A stretch of DNA of 64,000 nucleotides. Origin: Batillaria attramentaria (lineage: Eukaryota; Mollusca; Gastropoda; Batillariidae). Every line of letters starts with the position of its first letter. Within the stretch, counting starts at the first letter, position 1. Where the stretch lies: contig JACVVK020000293.1 of the NCBI GenBank assembly GCA_018292915.2, positions 475,001 to 539,000 of the forward strand, given 5' to 3'. Shown here piece by piece: positions 11,802 to 24,496 of the stretch. The notes under the pieces are model-generated. The model was given only the letters and a program-made list of their open reading frames with translations, was not told the DNA's origin and did no database searches. Made by a program: the position numbers and the translations under genes.

Positions 11802-14800
11802 CTTTCAGATCTGTTGTGCGTTTGCCTGTGTAATGGTCGATTTGTGTACATGTTGTGAGTTGTGTGATTGCAAGCGCTGCTGTGAAAGACAAGGGGAGCA
11901 ACTATTTCCACACTGCCTGACATCTTATATGTATATGAGCACCCGTCTGTGACAAAGGGCACAAAAAGCATGGTCTGCAAAAACATGGATTTTGCTGTCG
12001 GACGGTGCCGAAGCTGCCAAACAACATAGCCAAAGTTTATATTGCAAGATATACTTGTATCCGAGACATGACCCGACTGAATTCCTTTGAAATTTTAGGA
12101 CAGTTTTATAGAGTGAACCATAAAAGGGGTGGGGAGGAGGGGGTTACTTTACAAATTCAGGAAAATGTTGAATTGTGACTGGACAAAGCCATCTGCACTT
12201 TTTGGGGGATGGTGGCTGTTATTCACTGCCAGAACTGTGTTCAGGTACCACTTATTTTCCATAGCTGAAGTGCATCCATGTGATAGTATGTAAAAATGAT
12301 ATACATCTCCCTAACAGCGACTGGTTTCCTAGTAGTCAGCCACATACTTTGCATATCCCAACATTTATAAGTCATAGTCCTGCCCTCTCTGCTACTACTC
12401 CCCCCCCCCCCCCCCCCCCACCTTTTCTTTTTTTTTCCTTGGCTTTTTGTTTTCCTTTTTTTGTGGCCTTTTTTCCCCACACATTTTTGTGTGTGTTTTT
12501 GTTGTTGATGTTATTGTCTTGAAGTATTTGATTAACACATACTGGGTCACACCAACTTCATTCTCATCACTCACATATGTACCTAGGAATAAGGTATTCT
12601 AGCATGAATGGTGCAAATTTATATGTATGCAAGTATGTATGTATGTACATGTATATGTGTATGTATACACGTGTGTATGTAATCATGTGTGTTTGTAGGA
12701 CTACATGTACTTGTACTTTGTGTTTTGCCTGTATACCTGTCCGACTGCACTTATATGTCTGTAACTGTCTATTGTACAATTTGTAAAAAAACACCAAAAT
12801 AGAGTTTTAAAAAAAAGAAGAAAAAAAAAAAGAAGGAAAATATATATGTGTCAGGTAGAGTTCAGAAGAAAAACTGTGACAATGTTTTATGTATCTGATA
12901 TACATGTACCTCACTAGTCATATAATACAGAGGAGCGGTATTTTGATGATAATATTATGGCTAAACTTGTCAATGCAGTCACCTTTTTGAGGCCGTCACA
13001 TGGCTATGCATCACTTTCTCCCAGTCCCTGGGTCAGCCTTATACAGGTTTGACTGTACTGTTGAGTTTTGGCCATCAATATAATTATGTTCCATCTGTAT
13101 TTTAATTTTGGATGCATTTTCTTGGAGTTGTGATAAAAGTTTGTGTTGCTTTTAGTGTCTTGGTGGAACAGTGTCTGAAGGGAAACACAGTAGGTATCGT
13201 TTTCAGGCGAATTTTAAGGATTGTTGGTATGTGGTACAATAAGAACTTATTTGGGCATTCAGAAACAATGAACATGGTTATATGCTGCCTGTTGGATATA
13301 GACATGTGGTCATTCAAAGTGCGAAGGTAGCCACAAAGGAGTTTATTTCTCTTATATATCAAAATCCACACTATACATGCAATTAATATTCACTTATTGA
13401 CCAAAACACAGATTAGGATCATATTTACTTTTTCATTGTTAGGTGTGTTTAATTATGAGTATGCTAATTAACAGGAGCAAAGTTCATTTCTCTTTCACCA
13501 TGTACGTGCTGTTCACACAGTTCCAGCTGTTTTGATGTATTGAAACTATGTACATTTACAATTTACATTTTTTAGGATGTGCTCATCTCATTTTTACACA
13601 GGGTGTTACCTGTGATGCACTACTCACTCTAACCCTTCCATCTTGCAAACCAATATTTTCTGTCACAGAACAAGATCTGTGGAATTGTATAGATATATCT
13701 TTTTAATTATTTCTTGTTACTTATTTTAGTTACTGGCACAGCGTGTAAATCAGTGTCATTCCCTGCATGTTTACTGGGGGTAGAACACTTGCATCAGGAA
13801 TTTGTTGATGGTGCTAGCATAGATTGAGTCCTCCACATTGAATTTGAAAAGCAAGACTGACATTCTGCAGGGTCTCAGTTTTCTTTGTTCCCGATTGTGC
13901 AAGAGGGACATTTGTGTCCATCAGGAGAAAGTGTAACTGTTCTACACCCTACAAACCTGCAGTTTGCACGAACAAATTAAGAACACTATTTCTGTGAATT
14001 TGTGTCACTCTCCACATCTATTATTGCTGTTTTCATTGCTTTGCCGTTGACATCACCTTAAGAAGTTTGTTTCAGGAAAAATTGGGTTTTTGCTTTGCTT
14101 TTACATGTATATTTTAGATGCCTTATGGGAGCTCAGTATATATTCTTGCAAAAGAAACCGAGAGGTGCTTTTATGGTGGGTTTAATTTTACTGTTGCTTG
14201 TGCATGTTTGAAATTAAAATTTGTTAAATTCTGTTGTTGTTAATGCGGACAACGGAGTCAAAAGCACTTTCCTTGCTCTTTATTATAGCCAGTTTCTTGT
14301 AGCCTCCGCCAAATTACTGTATTGGTACATGCATTTAGTAGTCTTGCTTTTCGGAGACCAAGTGTTTCAGAACAGTCATTTCTTACACATGTACTTCTGA
14401 TGTTAAGGTACTTCAGCTTGCTTCTCAAGTTGGCCACTGCTACACTTTGTTGTTTGCTGCCAGGGTGTGATGAATGGACTGTGAGCTTGTGTATGTATGA
14501 CTGTGAGCTTGCTTTCACATATTGCTATTGGAAAATATACTGATCTGTACCAAGTGCCTGCTTGTTTTCATTGAGTGTGTTGCTACTGCTTGTGTATATT
14601 ATGGTAACTGTCCAGAACAGTTTCATAAAAGTACCAGCACAGTAACGCACTGATGGTCGACTCTACTCGGCAAGCCCAGAGGCCAAAGCCCTGCCCCTTT
14701 ACTTTGCCGTGTATTGGCAAACCACAGTACGTCCATGACATCATTGTATGGGAAAAGGGGTGATTTCAAGATGGAGGAGATTGATGGTCAAATGACATCA

Positions 14801-16581
14801 GTGGGCTGACTGCTTATTTCCATGTTTCAGTCACATCAAACTACATGTGCTTCACTTGTGACTGGCAGAAAGTTTGCCAGACCATGCCATGTGTTGTGCT
14901 TGCTGAAATCTGGGGGCTCACTCAGCCCTTTTGATTGACAGGAGTGGAGTCGTCCATTGTGCAGGTGCTGGATCTCTCCCTTTCCCCTGTGTTGACACAG
15001 ATGTAGACAGGAAGGTACCAGATACCAGGCTGAAAAATTTCTCGGACAAAGGTCTGAAAAGCAGATCCTCCCCTGAACTTTCAAAAACAAACAGACCAAC
15101 AAAAAAACGAAACAACATAAGTCCAGTATATGTAATGATGCACTGAATCGGTCGTTCAATTTCACTCACGCATGTCACAACAAGACCACTAACAGCAGTC
15201 AATCTCGTACACAGCCATTTGTACACACAGCCAACCCCCAACGACTGATCATAATATCCACTCAGCCAACTTCACGTTACTTTGAAATGTGCAACATAAA
15301 GAGTAGGACATCCAGAAAATAATCTAACGGGCAGAAAAAGCTAACACAATGGGCCCGTCTTTAGCCGTTACTGAAAAACACATTTACTGGCACACACATG
15401 AACTTCAATGTGATCACGGCCATCAAACAGATGGTCATCAGGTACAGCTGCCTGGAGAAGCGTTCTGTGTTTCTATCACATTACAGTAAATTAATAACAA
15501 AACTAGAAAGGAGCATTAGATGAAATAATAGTCGGCAAATTCAGCACATATGAAGAAAGTAAAGAGTAACTGGGAGCAGAAGAGGAGAAATTGAAACAGT
15601 TTCTGAGGGTGGCGAATTGCTGCATTTACAAATGAAAATTCAAGACAGTGAATAAAATGAATCTGGCTAACCAGCAGGGTTAGTACATGTGCGCGAGCTT
15701 CACACACCCAAGAATTCAAGGGTAAGAGGTTTCTGACACAGAATGCATAGAAGAGTGTGCCATAAACTGATGTGAACTGATATGAAACAATAGTCAGATG
15801 TCATTAAGGGCTCAGAATAAGATGTAAAATAACAAAATGATATCTGCAATACATTTCCGGTTGCAACGTGCATCTACACAGCACATGAACATGACAGCAG
15901 TTCTGACTGATAAAAAGCACAACATGTACGTGAAACAAACTCAATGTTTTGATTTTAAGCAGCTGTAACAGATGACTCAACTTGGACATGAGACGCAAAG
16001 TTTGCCATGTGCATTTTGTTAAGTACATCACTTCATATTTTTGTAAAGTTATTGTGAAACATGCCAATACAAATGTTGAATTCACCAACTGAGATTTCTA
16101 ACTGAGATGATGCCTCGAAATGCCTCTAAACTCACATGTACACTAATGTGTAATTTATAGATAAATTCTAAAAATGTGCTAAAAAACAACAAGGAAGTAT
16201 CACACTGACTCTCATGTGGAGACTGGCCTTTGTTTTCGCTACCTAGAAAGTCTGACTATATACAAAATAAAAACTAACAAACAAAACAAAACAAAAGAAA
16301 AAAGAAACAAAAAGCTCACGAATAAAGCTCTCTGATAAAGCTCATGGTTTAAAATCTCACACACACTTTCATGTGAGCAGTTGTCTTCAGGTACAGTCAT
16401 ATTTCAGATGTACAAAATTAAAATAATCTAAGTGAAAATGTTTACTTGATGTAAAAATAAAAACATCTCCACAGTGAGTGGAATCAACTGGACAGAAAAA
16501 CAAAATTACAAGCATAAAAACATATTCCTGTTATCTCATTTCACAGTATGAAAATTTTAAGCCATTTAAATGTCCAGGTGA
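11802..16581. other. 3' UTRs and intergenic DNA between two convergent genes
   Basis: Holds the likely 3' UTR of B4GALT7 on the left and that of the carboxypeptidase on the right. Homopolymer runs lie near 12402-12420 (C) and 12809-12833 (A-rich), and a GTATGTAT-rich patch at 12620-12700. The piece at about 14690-14800 resembles 61745-61830 (both contain GGGTGATTTCAAGATG), a dispersed repeat. No exon or RNA gene is recognised. Confidence 0.5.
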
Positions 16582-19500
16582 TCAATAAGACCGATTCTCC
16601 ACAAATCTCTGGATCATGTCGTAACCACGCTGCGGCTGGTCAAAGGGGAGGATGTGGCCAGCACCACGAACTATCACCTGCAACACACACATACAAAACA
16701 AAATGTTTTTGCACACTACTCATTCACTGGTCCATCTCTCTTCATTTTCGAAGGTACAGTATGTTCATAATAAAAGAAACATCCTGAACATCTTGCATAT
16801 TTTATTACACTTCCTCTATCGTCACATTAGTATCAAGTGGCAACATATGCCACTTAGATCCAACTGGAATCCAATTAACAGTAACATCAATATTCAAAGG
16901 GGACACACGCTTCTGCTTTGAAAATTCAACAACATCAAGTACATGCATTATAGGTCTTTAAAGTCTATTTCATGACTTACCTGATAGAAGTTGTCCACTT
17001 GTCTCACATAGCCTGCAACTTCTGTGTCTGATGGCGACAGCTTCCACACTTGACGTTCGGCTTTTTTGTATCGGTCAAGCCCTGACCACTGAACTGTCTG
17101 TAGCCATGCCTCAGTCAGAGGCACAGCGATGATGATGTCTAGCTGGCCGTTGTAGATCATCACCTTGATAAAAAAAACAAACAGCGCAGTACCATGTGAG
17201 TTTCGAAATGCAGTCTTAGTACTAGCAAAACATTAACATTCATGACCATAGGGCAAGTACAGACATTTGTCCTGAATATTGTCTAGCATGGCACAAAAAA
17301 AAAGAAAGACAAAAATGCTAGGGCATATGTCCACATGCCAAAAAATAAACAGACATTGCACAAATGACTCGGTCTATGACCAATGTCTGACATGGATCAG
17401 AATATGAAGCCTTGACAAAGACAGGATAAAATAAATAGAATTATTTCCATTTGTGGTGTCCTCCTCCTCCTCCCTCCATTCCATCCACATGAACTTTTTC
17501 ATGTTTACTGACTTCACATTTTAATCTACATGTATTTCAGCAGGGCAGTAGCTAGGCCTTATGTTGTCTGGTTTCTACTACAATGACATTCCTGTTTTCT
17601 CCCAAAAAGCCAGAATAAAATTAAATACAGGAACAGTACCTTGTAGTTGTCCAGAAGAACAGCAATCCACGGTTTGACGGAGGCCATTACGTCATTCAGC
17701 AGATGCTTCTCTACCTCCTGTCCATCATTGTAGGTCAGATTGCCAACATGTATAGCACGACGGACAGTCGGATCCGCAAGGTAGGTGCCGTAGTAATCAA
17801 ACTCTTTGGGAGACTGAGTATATGCAGAAAAAACTCTGATAAGTGATCAGTAGAGAAGGCAGTTGGGAAATCACACAAATGCAAGACAAACAGTACAATT
17901 AAATGTGTAAAACTGAACACAAAAGTATCACAATGTTTGTGTCGGTAGAACATGAAGTCTTGAAACTAGTCAAGACAAAGGAGAAAGAGCAGAGAAGGTG
18001 GAAGGGTGGAACTGCTGGAAATCTGCATACAAATGACATATCAACATTTGCTATGAAATTTTGGCACGAACTATGCGTTTAGCGGACAACAGTAAAATTT
18101 GTTCTTCCTAACCAGAAGACATGCATAGCTCTGTGTAGTGTTCACTAACACACAGTACCTCTGTTCGAAGAAAGTTGTAATAATCAGACAATCCAGACAC
18201 GTTTTTAAAGTATGGGGTCTGTTTGACAAGATCTCCGTTCAGCAGCATGTCAAAAATCTGCACAGAAAAAATATTCACTAAACAATAATTTTCTTACAAT
18301 ATTTGTCAACAAAGTGTTGCACATGCAGTCATGTGCCCACCCCACCCCGTCTTAAAAACCGACAATATTGATGTGCGCTAAACCAATCTCTAGATATAAC
18401 AAAGAAACACTCCTCAAAACGCCCCCCCCCCCCCCACCCCCCATCACACACAAAACCAGTCAACAAGAAACAAGCTTCCCACATTCAAAATCCTGCAGTT
18501 TTTTTTCTGCCCGGACTCTTCTTCCATCTCGTGGTATTCCTCCCAGGTCATGGGCAGAACCAACGGACACCTCAGAAGCTGGGACAATTTTTCTCATGCA
18601 TGATGATGAGGGTGATAAGAGTGCATGTTATCAGGCATGAGTTTTCAAAAAGAGGAAAACAGTACGTATTAAAAAGAAAAAGAGGGCGCTGTCAAGTGAT
18701 CCTCAAATCAGATGTCCTGCATGTCCAACCTTTTTCTGCTTTTTCCTCACAGAACCACCAAAAAACAAATGCAAAAAGAAACCACGGCGAAAATTGGCTT
18801 ATGGGCAGAAAAATTCATGCCTGATACGTGATCCAGATAAACTGTCATGTTGTCCTACTTCTTTTTTTCTTGGCCTTGACGGCAGAATGGCAGGTATTGG
18901 CCTAGAGGCAGCGGAATTCAGCTGAATGGATGAAAAAAAAAAAACACAAAAAACTCATGCCTGTGTTACGGAGGTCTAAACTTGCCAGAAAAGCCTCCAT
19001 GTACTGGCTGTGGCTGATATACTGGACGGCTTTGTCCGTCATCGACTGGAAGTAGTCGCGCTGCATTTCATCCAGCATTCCTAGGTTGTACATAAATGGT
19101 GCATACTTGTCCATCATCTGAAAATCCCCACAAAATCAGTCACATACAACACATGACAAATCTGTTGAAAATGGTTACGTACCTTCCTGTAACTAACAGG
19201 ACACAAATATTCAGGTGCATCTCATATGTAACAGTAGCAGTGGCACAGTCGGTAGTGTGAATGGAAATTAAGGTGTGTGCTTTTCATATGACTTTTACAT
19301 TTTGTGTCCACGGTAGGGCGATTTCAAAGATGGGCACTGGAAAAAGGCCGACACAAATTTTGGTCATGCTGATCGAGATTCAAATTTGGGAACTTCCGAT
19401 CTTGAGTCCAATGTTCAATCTGTAGAGCCACCCAATTCTCCAAATGTGATTGCAAAGGCGGAAAGAAACAGAGAGAGACTGTGAAAGTAAGCAGTTATGG

Positions 19501-21772
19501 GTTTTCCTATCCTGTGGCCACTATCAGCCCTTCATATTCTCTCCTTTTATTTGTCCATCTCACAATCATTTTATCTGCTTCACCCCATCAAATCTGCAAC
19601 ATGGGAACTTGTCTGTACAGCGAGGTGTCATACTCTGTTTGCAATGCAAAGCTCTGTTCACAACTCAAAGTCTCATACACAGTCATCTGGCTGATTGCAG
19701 GAAAGACAAAAGCAGCCAAAACGGCCTTTGAGAGAAAGAGCTGATTTGCAGCAGGTAGAACACAACAAAACTCACTGTCGCAGGATCACACAGTCCATCT
19801 CCGATGGCCATTCCTTTAAAGTTGATTCGAACTTTCGGAGTTTTCTGGTTCTCTGTGTGAATTCTGTAGGAAATAGCTGGTACATATTTACCAGCATATG
19901 ACTGAAACAGATCAAATTTCACACTAAAAAGGTGACAACCTCTAAAACCAAATATCTGTGTTTATACATGTAATTTACACACACAAATGCGTGCAAACAT
20001 ACATGCTTGCACACAAACATAGATCTATCCATCTAACTTTTTGCTGCTTTGGCTTTCAATATAGAAAAGTTGGTATCAAACTTGGAGTGAAATTTTGGCG
20101 TAAATGGATTTTGAGAATAGTGCAGGAGAAGTGCACAAGAAAGTCAACCTGTGCTACACTTAAGATCAAGTCACACCAAAATTCCACGACGACATCAGTA
20201 TGACTTTTATTTGCCAACCCGTTTCCTCTCTTTTACTTTCTTCTTCTCCCATGCCTTATTCAGTTATTGCCTTAATTAACCATGGAAAATGGGTTTACCT
20301 CGCCAGTCACGTAAAAGTCATTGGGCTGGTATTCTTTGAAAATCTGGAAGAACTGCTCCAAGAAACTGAAATCACACAAAAACCAACAGAGGTTTAACAA
20401 AACTAAGGGACATGTGTATAATCACTTCAGCACATCAACAAATCACATATTTTGTCAAGTCACATGTTCCTTGTGTGCAAGATGTACTGGTATTTCACGG
20501 TAAGGTTCTCAAATTATAAAAACAGCTTGACTTTTAAGTCTTGTAAAGTGCCATTCTGCTCATGTAGAAAAAAAAAGAAAAAAAAGATGAAGACAAAGAA
20601 AAATACAAACTTGTAGAGATCTCGTCCCACGTCTTCTTCATTTGTAGCATAACCAGCATCATTATTTGTAAAGCTGAACCCTGTCCCAACCTGAAATAAA
20701 GAAGAATTTTAAAAGCTGTTTTCAAGACAATCGTTTTACCGTACTTGGGAACTTAGAAAGAAACTGGACAGACAAGTTCAGAACAGCACTGACAAAGACA
20801 GTTTTTGCACAAACAAGAAATGGTAGCAGCGTTGATTTGGAGCTTGTGACATCCTCTCATGCAAAAGAACCACCTTCTTTCTAATTAAGGACCAACATTT
20901 GGGCAGACCTGTGCTCTCATTTTCTAAATTATTGTTGTTGTGGACTAAAAAAGTAACCCATTAAAACACCCACCTACCCAACAATCCACTAAGTCACATC
21001 TCTATTGTCCCTTTATCTGTCAATAAAAGTGATCTTTCGCTTAGTTTGCATCCTAAGACTGAAATGTACAATAAACATAATTTACCCAGTTCAAGACAAC
21101 TTCTGTGCCAGCATATGGATACTTACTGGATTGTCCACATACAACATGGAGTACTTCTCATTCCAGGTCACATTCTTTGGCAGCACTGTAAAAAAAAAAA
21201 GTTGAATCATTATTATGCTGTGGTTGGACTTGACCTACACTGGCTGACAATGGCTGAACTGATAAGTAACAGCAACTATAGGTACTGCATTTACGATATC
21301 AGATAAGCCCAAGTCTATCAGCAAGACCTTTTTCAGCTGGAGTGCTTGTTCATCACTGAACATGAAATGATGAATTGGCAATGTATTTAGTGTAGTTACC
21401 CAGTGTTCCTTATACATGTAGCTTTCAAAACTGACGGTCACTTTGACTATCTCTGTACTGTCAAATTCAGAGGGTCAGTTTGTTAAATCAGCGATGTACA
21501 GCCTCAAAATCTCGGCGTCAGTTTCTGAAATTTCTGTGTAAACAGCGCACATATGTGCGTAATAAGGAACACTGATTACCAGAACTCAAAGGTCTTTACT
21601 AACACACTGTTTACTGCATATCATCCCTTCGGTTGTTGTGCTGGTGGTACTCACACTTCATGTCCTTGGTGACATAGAAAGGGCCGTGCTCAATGAACAG
21701 ACCAAAAAGCGATGAGCCACCCGGACCTCCTTGAAGCCACATCAGCACTGGGGCACTGGCAGGGTCAACCTG

Positions 21773-21852
<80 letters not shown>

Positions 21853-23021
21853 CCTCAAGTCAAATCATCACTTCTCACTCGAAGTGGCCTAACTTAGGTA
21901 CAGCAACTTTCCAAGTGTTAAAGGGGCTAATGTTATTATTTTCATGCTCACAGATCAGTCTGAGCTGTTTTCATGGTATCCACCATCACGCCACTTCGAC
22001 ACCTGGGCAATTTTGCTGGCACGTAGCCAACAGAAGCGTACTTGATGAGACAAGGCAATCAAACCGAGCGCTCCAGTAGTGTAACAACAGTCGTAGAATT
22101 TGAATGTTCAACCCCGCGCGCAAAGGGTAAACAACACTGTATCACATTAAGAGCTGTACTAATCATCACAATCGTGTATTCCAAGCATACAGGCACACCC
22201 ACAACTTAGTGAAAAAAGTGCTCCAAAACAAAAGCTGGCTTAGCCCGTTTAAAATTATTCTGCATGTGTCACAATGTTATCAAGCTTTTGTCAGATAAAC
22301 AGCCCAGGTCAATCCACCAACTTTTAAAAATCTTTCATGAACTTGAACTTTTGAGGGTTTTTCGACTTGCCTCTTCCACCACAGTACCGATTGTTCCCGT
22401 GTTTCTCCTCATCTTTCAGTGGTGGGACAGCTACTGACGCAGCTAGACCCGCATTCGCTTTTCTCGCGAGGTTTTTGTTTGGTCGAGCTAGTCGGTAGCT
22501 CTCGGCATGCTCAAGCAGCTGTTTCCATGTTTTCAAATTTCGCTCGCGCAAAAAGACTGCCAAATCTTTGGATACGCTTTGCAAAATTTGCTCACACAAA
22601 ATCATGTCAAACAATGAATCATAATCATGAGCAGTGTCAGACAATTCAATCCACCGCTGTGAAAATGTTTGCTTTAAGAGGCATATAGCATGTTCAGCAA
22701 CTAATAATGACTCTGTACTACAGGCTAATTTCCTCTGGAAACTATATCCCGAATACATCACATTTCTCTGTTTGCTGCCTTTGGCTGGTGCTAACTGCCT
22801 AATAACTTATTACATAAATCACAATGAAACCCCTGCTACCTGTGCTGGGAAGAACCAGAAGAACAAGTTACTGTTGTAGGTCTGGTTGACTGTGATGTAC
22901 CCTGAGTAACTCTTACGGGACCAGTCGGGCAAAGAGGACACAAGACTCAGGTCATGCGCTGAAAGAAAATCAGTAAATCAACTATTAAAGAAAATGTATC
23001 CTTCTGTCAGTCTCTCTCTCT

Positions 23022-23071
<50 letters not shown>

Positions 23072-23728
23072 TATAATAACAATAATTGTGTATTGTGTAG
23101 GCGCTTTACCCAATTTCTTGAATTGGCTCAAAGCGCCGCGAGCTGAACCCAACACGCACACTCACGTGAATCACACGCATTCTCTCACACACTGGATTGG
23201 ACATGAACACATTGCAATCATGTGGTGCATAGGGTCAGCTCAGCTGTTTTAAGTTTTGGAATTTAGAATTGCATTTATTTTCAAATTTTGTGGGCTGAAC
23301 ATTTCCAAAGCAGAGGGGGAGGAAGCCTGAGTACCCGGAGAGAACCCCCGACGGTCGGCCCGAATGAACGGTGCCACATACGAGAAGAAAAAAATTCTTC
23401 GCCCCGAGTGGGACTCGAACCTGACCTCTCGCATTGGTGGCGAAATCTCTTAACCACTTGACCACCGACCACCCAAAATGTATATTCAGATAAGATTACC
23501 ATTTTTTCTTTCAACCCTGTGCACATGCACATTAGCTGAGCAACTGATACCTTTTTGTGGCTCTCCTTTCTGCAGGTAAGGTGACAGAAACAACGGCTGA
23601 CCAGGATCAACCCCATTTCTCAACATGGCTGGATACTCTTCTGGGAATATGGCACGGAAAGCGTTCCTTCCAGTGGCTGGGATTACGACCATGGAAAATG
23701 CCAGCAGGAGTGGCCACATTGTCATCAT
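16582..23728 (-). CDS. CPVL: CPVL-like serine carboxypeptidase (peptidase family S10)
   Basis: Removes C-terminal residues from peptides in the secretory/lysosomal route. Coding exons in transcript order: 23728-23551, 22958-22840, 21769-21655, 21185-21127, 20690-20611, 20365-20299, 19901-19776, 19117-18986, 18257-18159, 17813-17640, 17163-16981, 16677-16582. They join in frame to 475 residues (human CPVL 476). Residues 1-20 are a signal peptide ([20 protein letters not shown]). The oxyanion motif GGPGGSS is at 113-119. The triad is S207 in GESYAGKY, D392 in [10 protein letters not shown] and H452 in [11 protein letters not shown]; order and spacing fit the family. Several N-glycosylation sites follow (NQT, NVT, NVS, NLT). 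The donor after the exon ending at 18986 is GC, not GT. The chosen ATG is the first of three clustered ones just before the signal peptide; 5' UTR continues to an acceptor at 23773. Near-certain as family S10; CPVL over other vitellogenic-like members from sequence and length. Confidence 0.95.
18490..18625 (+). repeat. dispersed repeat, copy 1
   Basis: Contains GGGACAATTTTTCTCATGCA followed by TGATGATGAGGGTGAT. The reverse complement of about 57770-57900 carries the same order (GGGGCAATTTTTGTCATGCA, then TGATGATAGGATGAG). Family not identified. Confidence 0.6.
19232..19440 (-). mobile_element. degenerate SINE copy in a CPVL intron
   Basis: Read on the minus strand it has a tRNA-like head (GTGGCTCTACAGATTGAAC near 19415-19433) and then the body order seen at 60926-61098, including a CCAAAATTTGTGTCGGCC-like segment near 19340-19362. 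Much more diverged than the 852-1034 copy. Confidence 0.55.
21774..21850. repeat. (CA)n microsatellite beside a splice site
   Basis: About 38 CA units beginning five bases from the CPVL exon start at 21769, so on the coding (minus) strand a (TG)n tract replaces the usual pyrimidine tract directly before the acceptor. Confidence 0.95.
21922..22248. mobile_element. TTAA-flanked MITE, copy 1
   Basis: The left end AGGGGCTAATG and the right end CTTAGCCCGT are inverted repeats, with TTAA directly outside on both sides (21918-21921, 22249-22252). The body is shared with 52061-52395, for example GTCGTAGAATTTGAATGTTC and AGGCACAC near the right end. No coding capacity. TTAA duplication points to a Kolobok- or piggyBac-type transposase. 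Confidence 0.85.
22324..22761 (-). pseudogene. gag-like fragment of an LTR retrotransposon
   Basis: An uninterrupted minus-strand frame of 145 codons lies wholly within a CPVL intron. The central part (around [18 protein letters not shown] and [20 protein letters not shown]) resembles the capsid/SCAN-like part of gypsy-type gag proteins. The end ([14 protein letters not shown]) could be the start of a CCHC knuckle region that has been cut off. No protease or polymerase segment is seen nearby. The first dozens of residues may be chance. It is a retroelement relic, not a host exon, because the CPVL frame is complete without it. Confidence 0.6.
23080..23475 (-). mobile_element. tRNA-derived SINE, reverse orientation
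   Basis: On the minus strand the head contains GGTTCGAGTCCCACTCG (B-box-like, around 23408-23424), preceded by AAGTGGTTAAGAGATTTCGCC (the A-box region). The body continues with GGTTCTCTCCGGGTACTCAG and ends near ATTGGGTAAAGCGCC. Close in design to the repeat at 8580-8880. Located in CPVL intron 1. Confidence 0.7.
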
Positions 23729-24028
23729 CTTGAGCTGCGATTTCTGTCTATGGTATTGCAAGTCTGGCAAACCTGCAAGACATGATTATTTATTGAAAGG
23801 GCAGAAAATAATGGTGTTCTGTGGTGAATGCTAAACATGTGTAAGTATGTTCGTTAGTGCATGTCAGAAATGTCAGTTTGTTTGCTGGGTACGGCACTCT
23901 CATCCTATGATCGGCACAACAGTGGCCTGCCCCGAACATCATTTCAATTCTTTGACTAATTCATCAACTCTGTGTGTGTGTGTGTGAACAGTGATTTTTC
24001 TCTATCAAACATGTGACCACTGAAAAAG

Positions 24029-24030
<2 letters not shown>

Positions 24031-24104
<74 letters not shown>

Positions 24105-24155
24105 CACATGTGTGTGGTCTGTGTGTGTGTGTGTGTGCGGTGTGTGTGTGTGTGT

Positions 24156-24196
<41 letters not shown>

Positions 24197-24211
24197 GTGT
24201 GTAAGGTAGCA

Positions 24212-24297
<86 letters not shown>
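24031..24297. repeat. compound (TG)n-(AT)n-(TG)n tract
   Basis: A (TG)n of about 70 bp, an interrupted TGTG/GGTC block, (AT)n at 24157-24195 and a second (TG)n of about 84 bp. Together they make a 270-bp alternating purine-pyrimidine region able to adopt non-B forms. Confidence 0.95.
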
Positions 24298-24298
<1 letters not shown>

Positions 24299-24496
24299 CT
24301 TGCTTGCCTGCCTGCCTGCCTGTTTGTGTGAATATCTGGGGGTGTGTCTGTGTGTGGGCCAGTACACATGTGTGTAAACTAGTGCTTGTGTGGGTGAGTG
24401 AGAGCTCAGTGTGCAACAGACCATAAACAACAGTTACTGGCTGACCAATCGGAGTAAGATGTAGTTGAAATTGTAGTCAGAATTCTCAAGCTAGCC

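Noticed and set aside
24005..24430. Long frames made of repeated His-Thr or Cys-Val over CA/GT tracts (here and at 483-785, 26518-26918, 43528-44151, 55016-55417 and others)
   Set aside because: They are translations of dinucleotide microsatellites, open in several frames on both strands.
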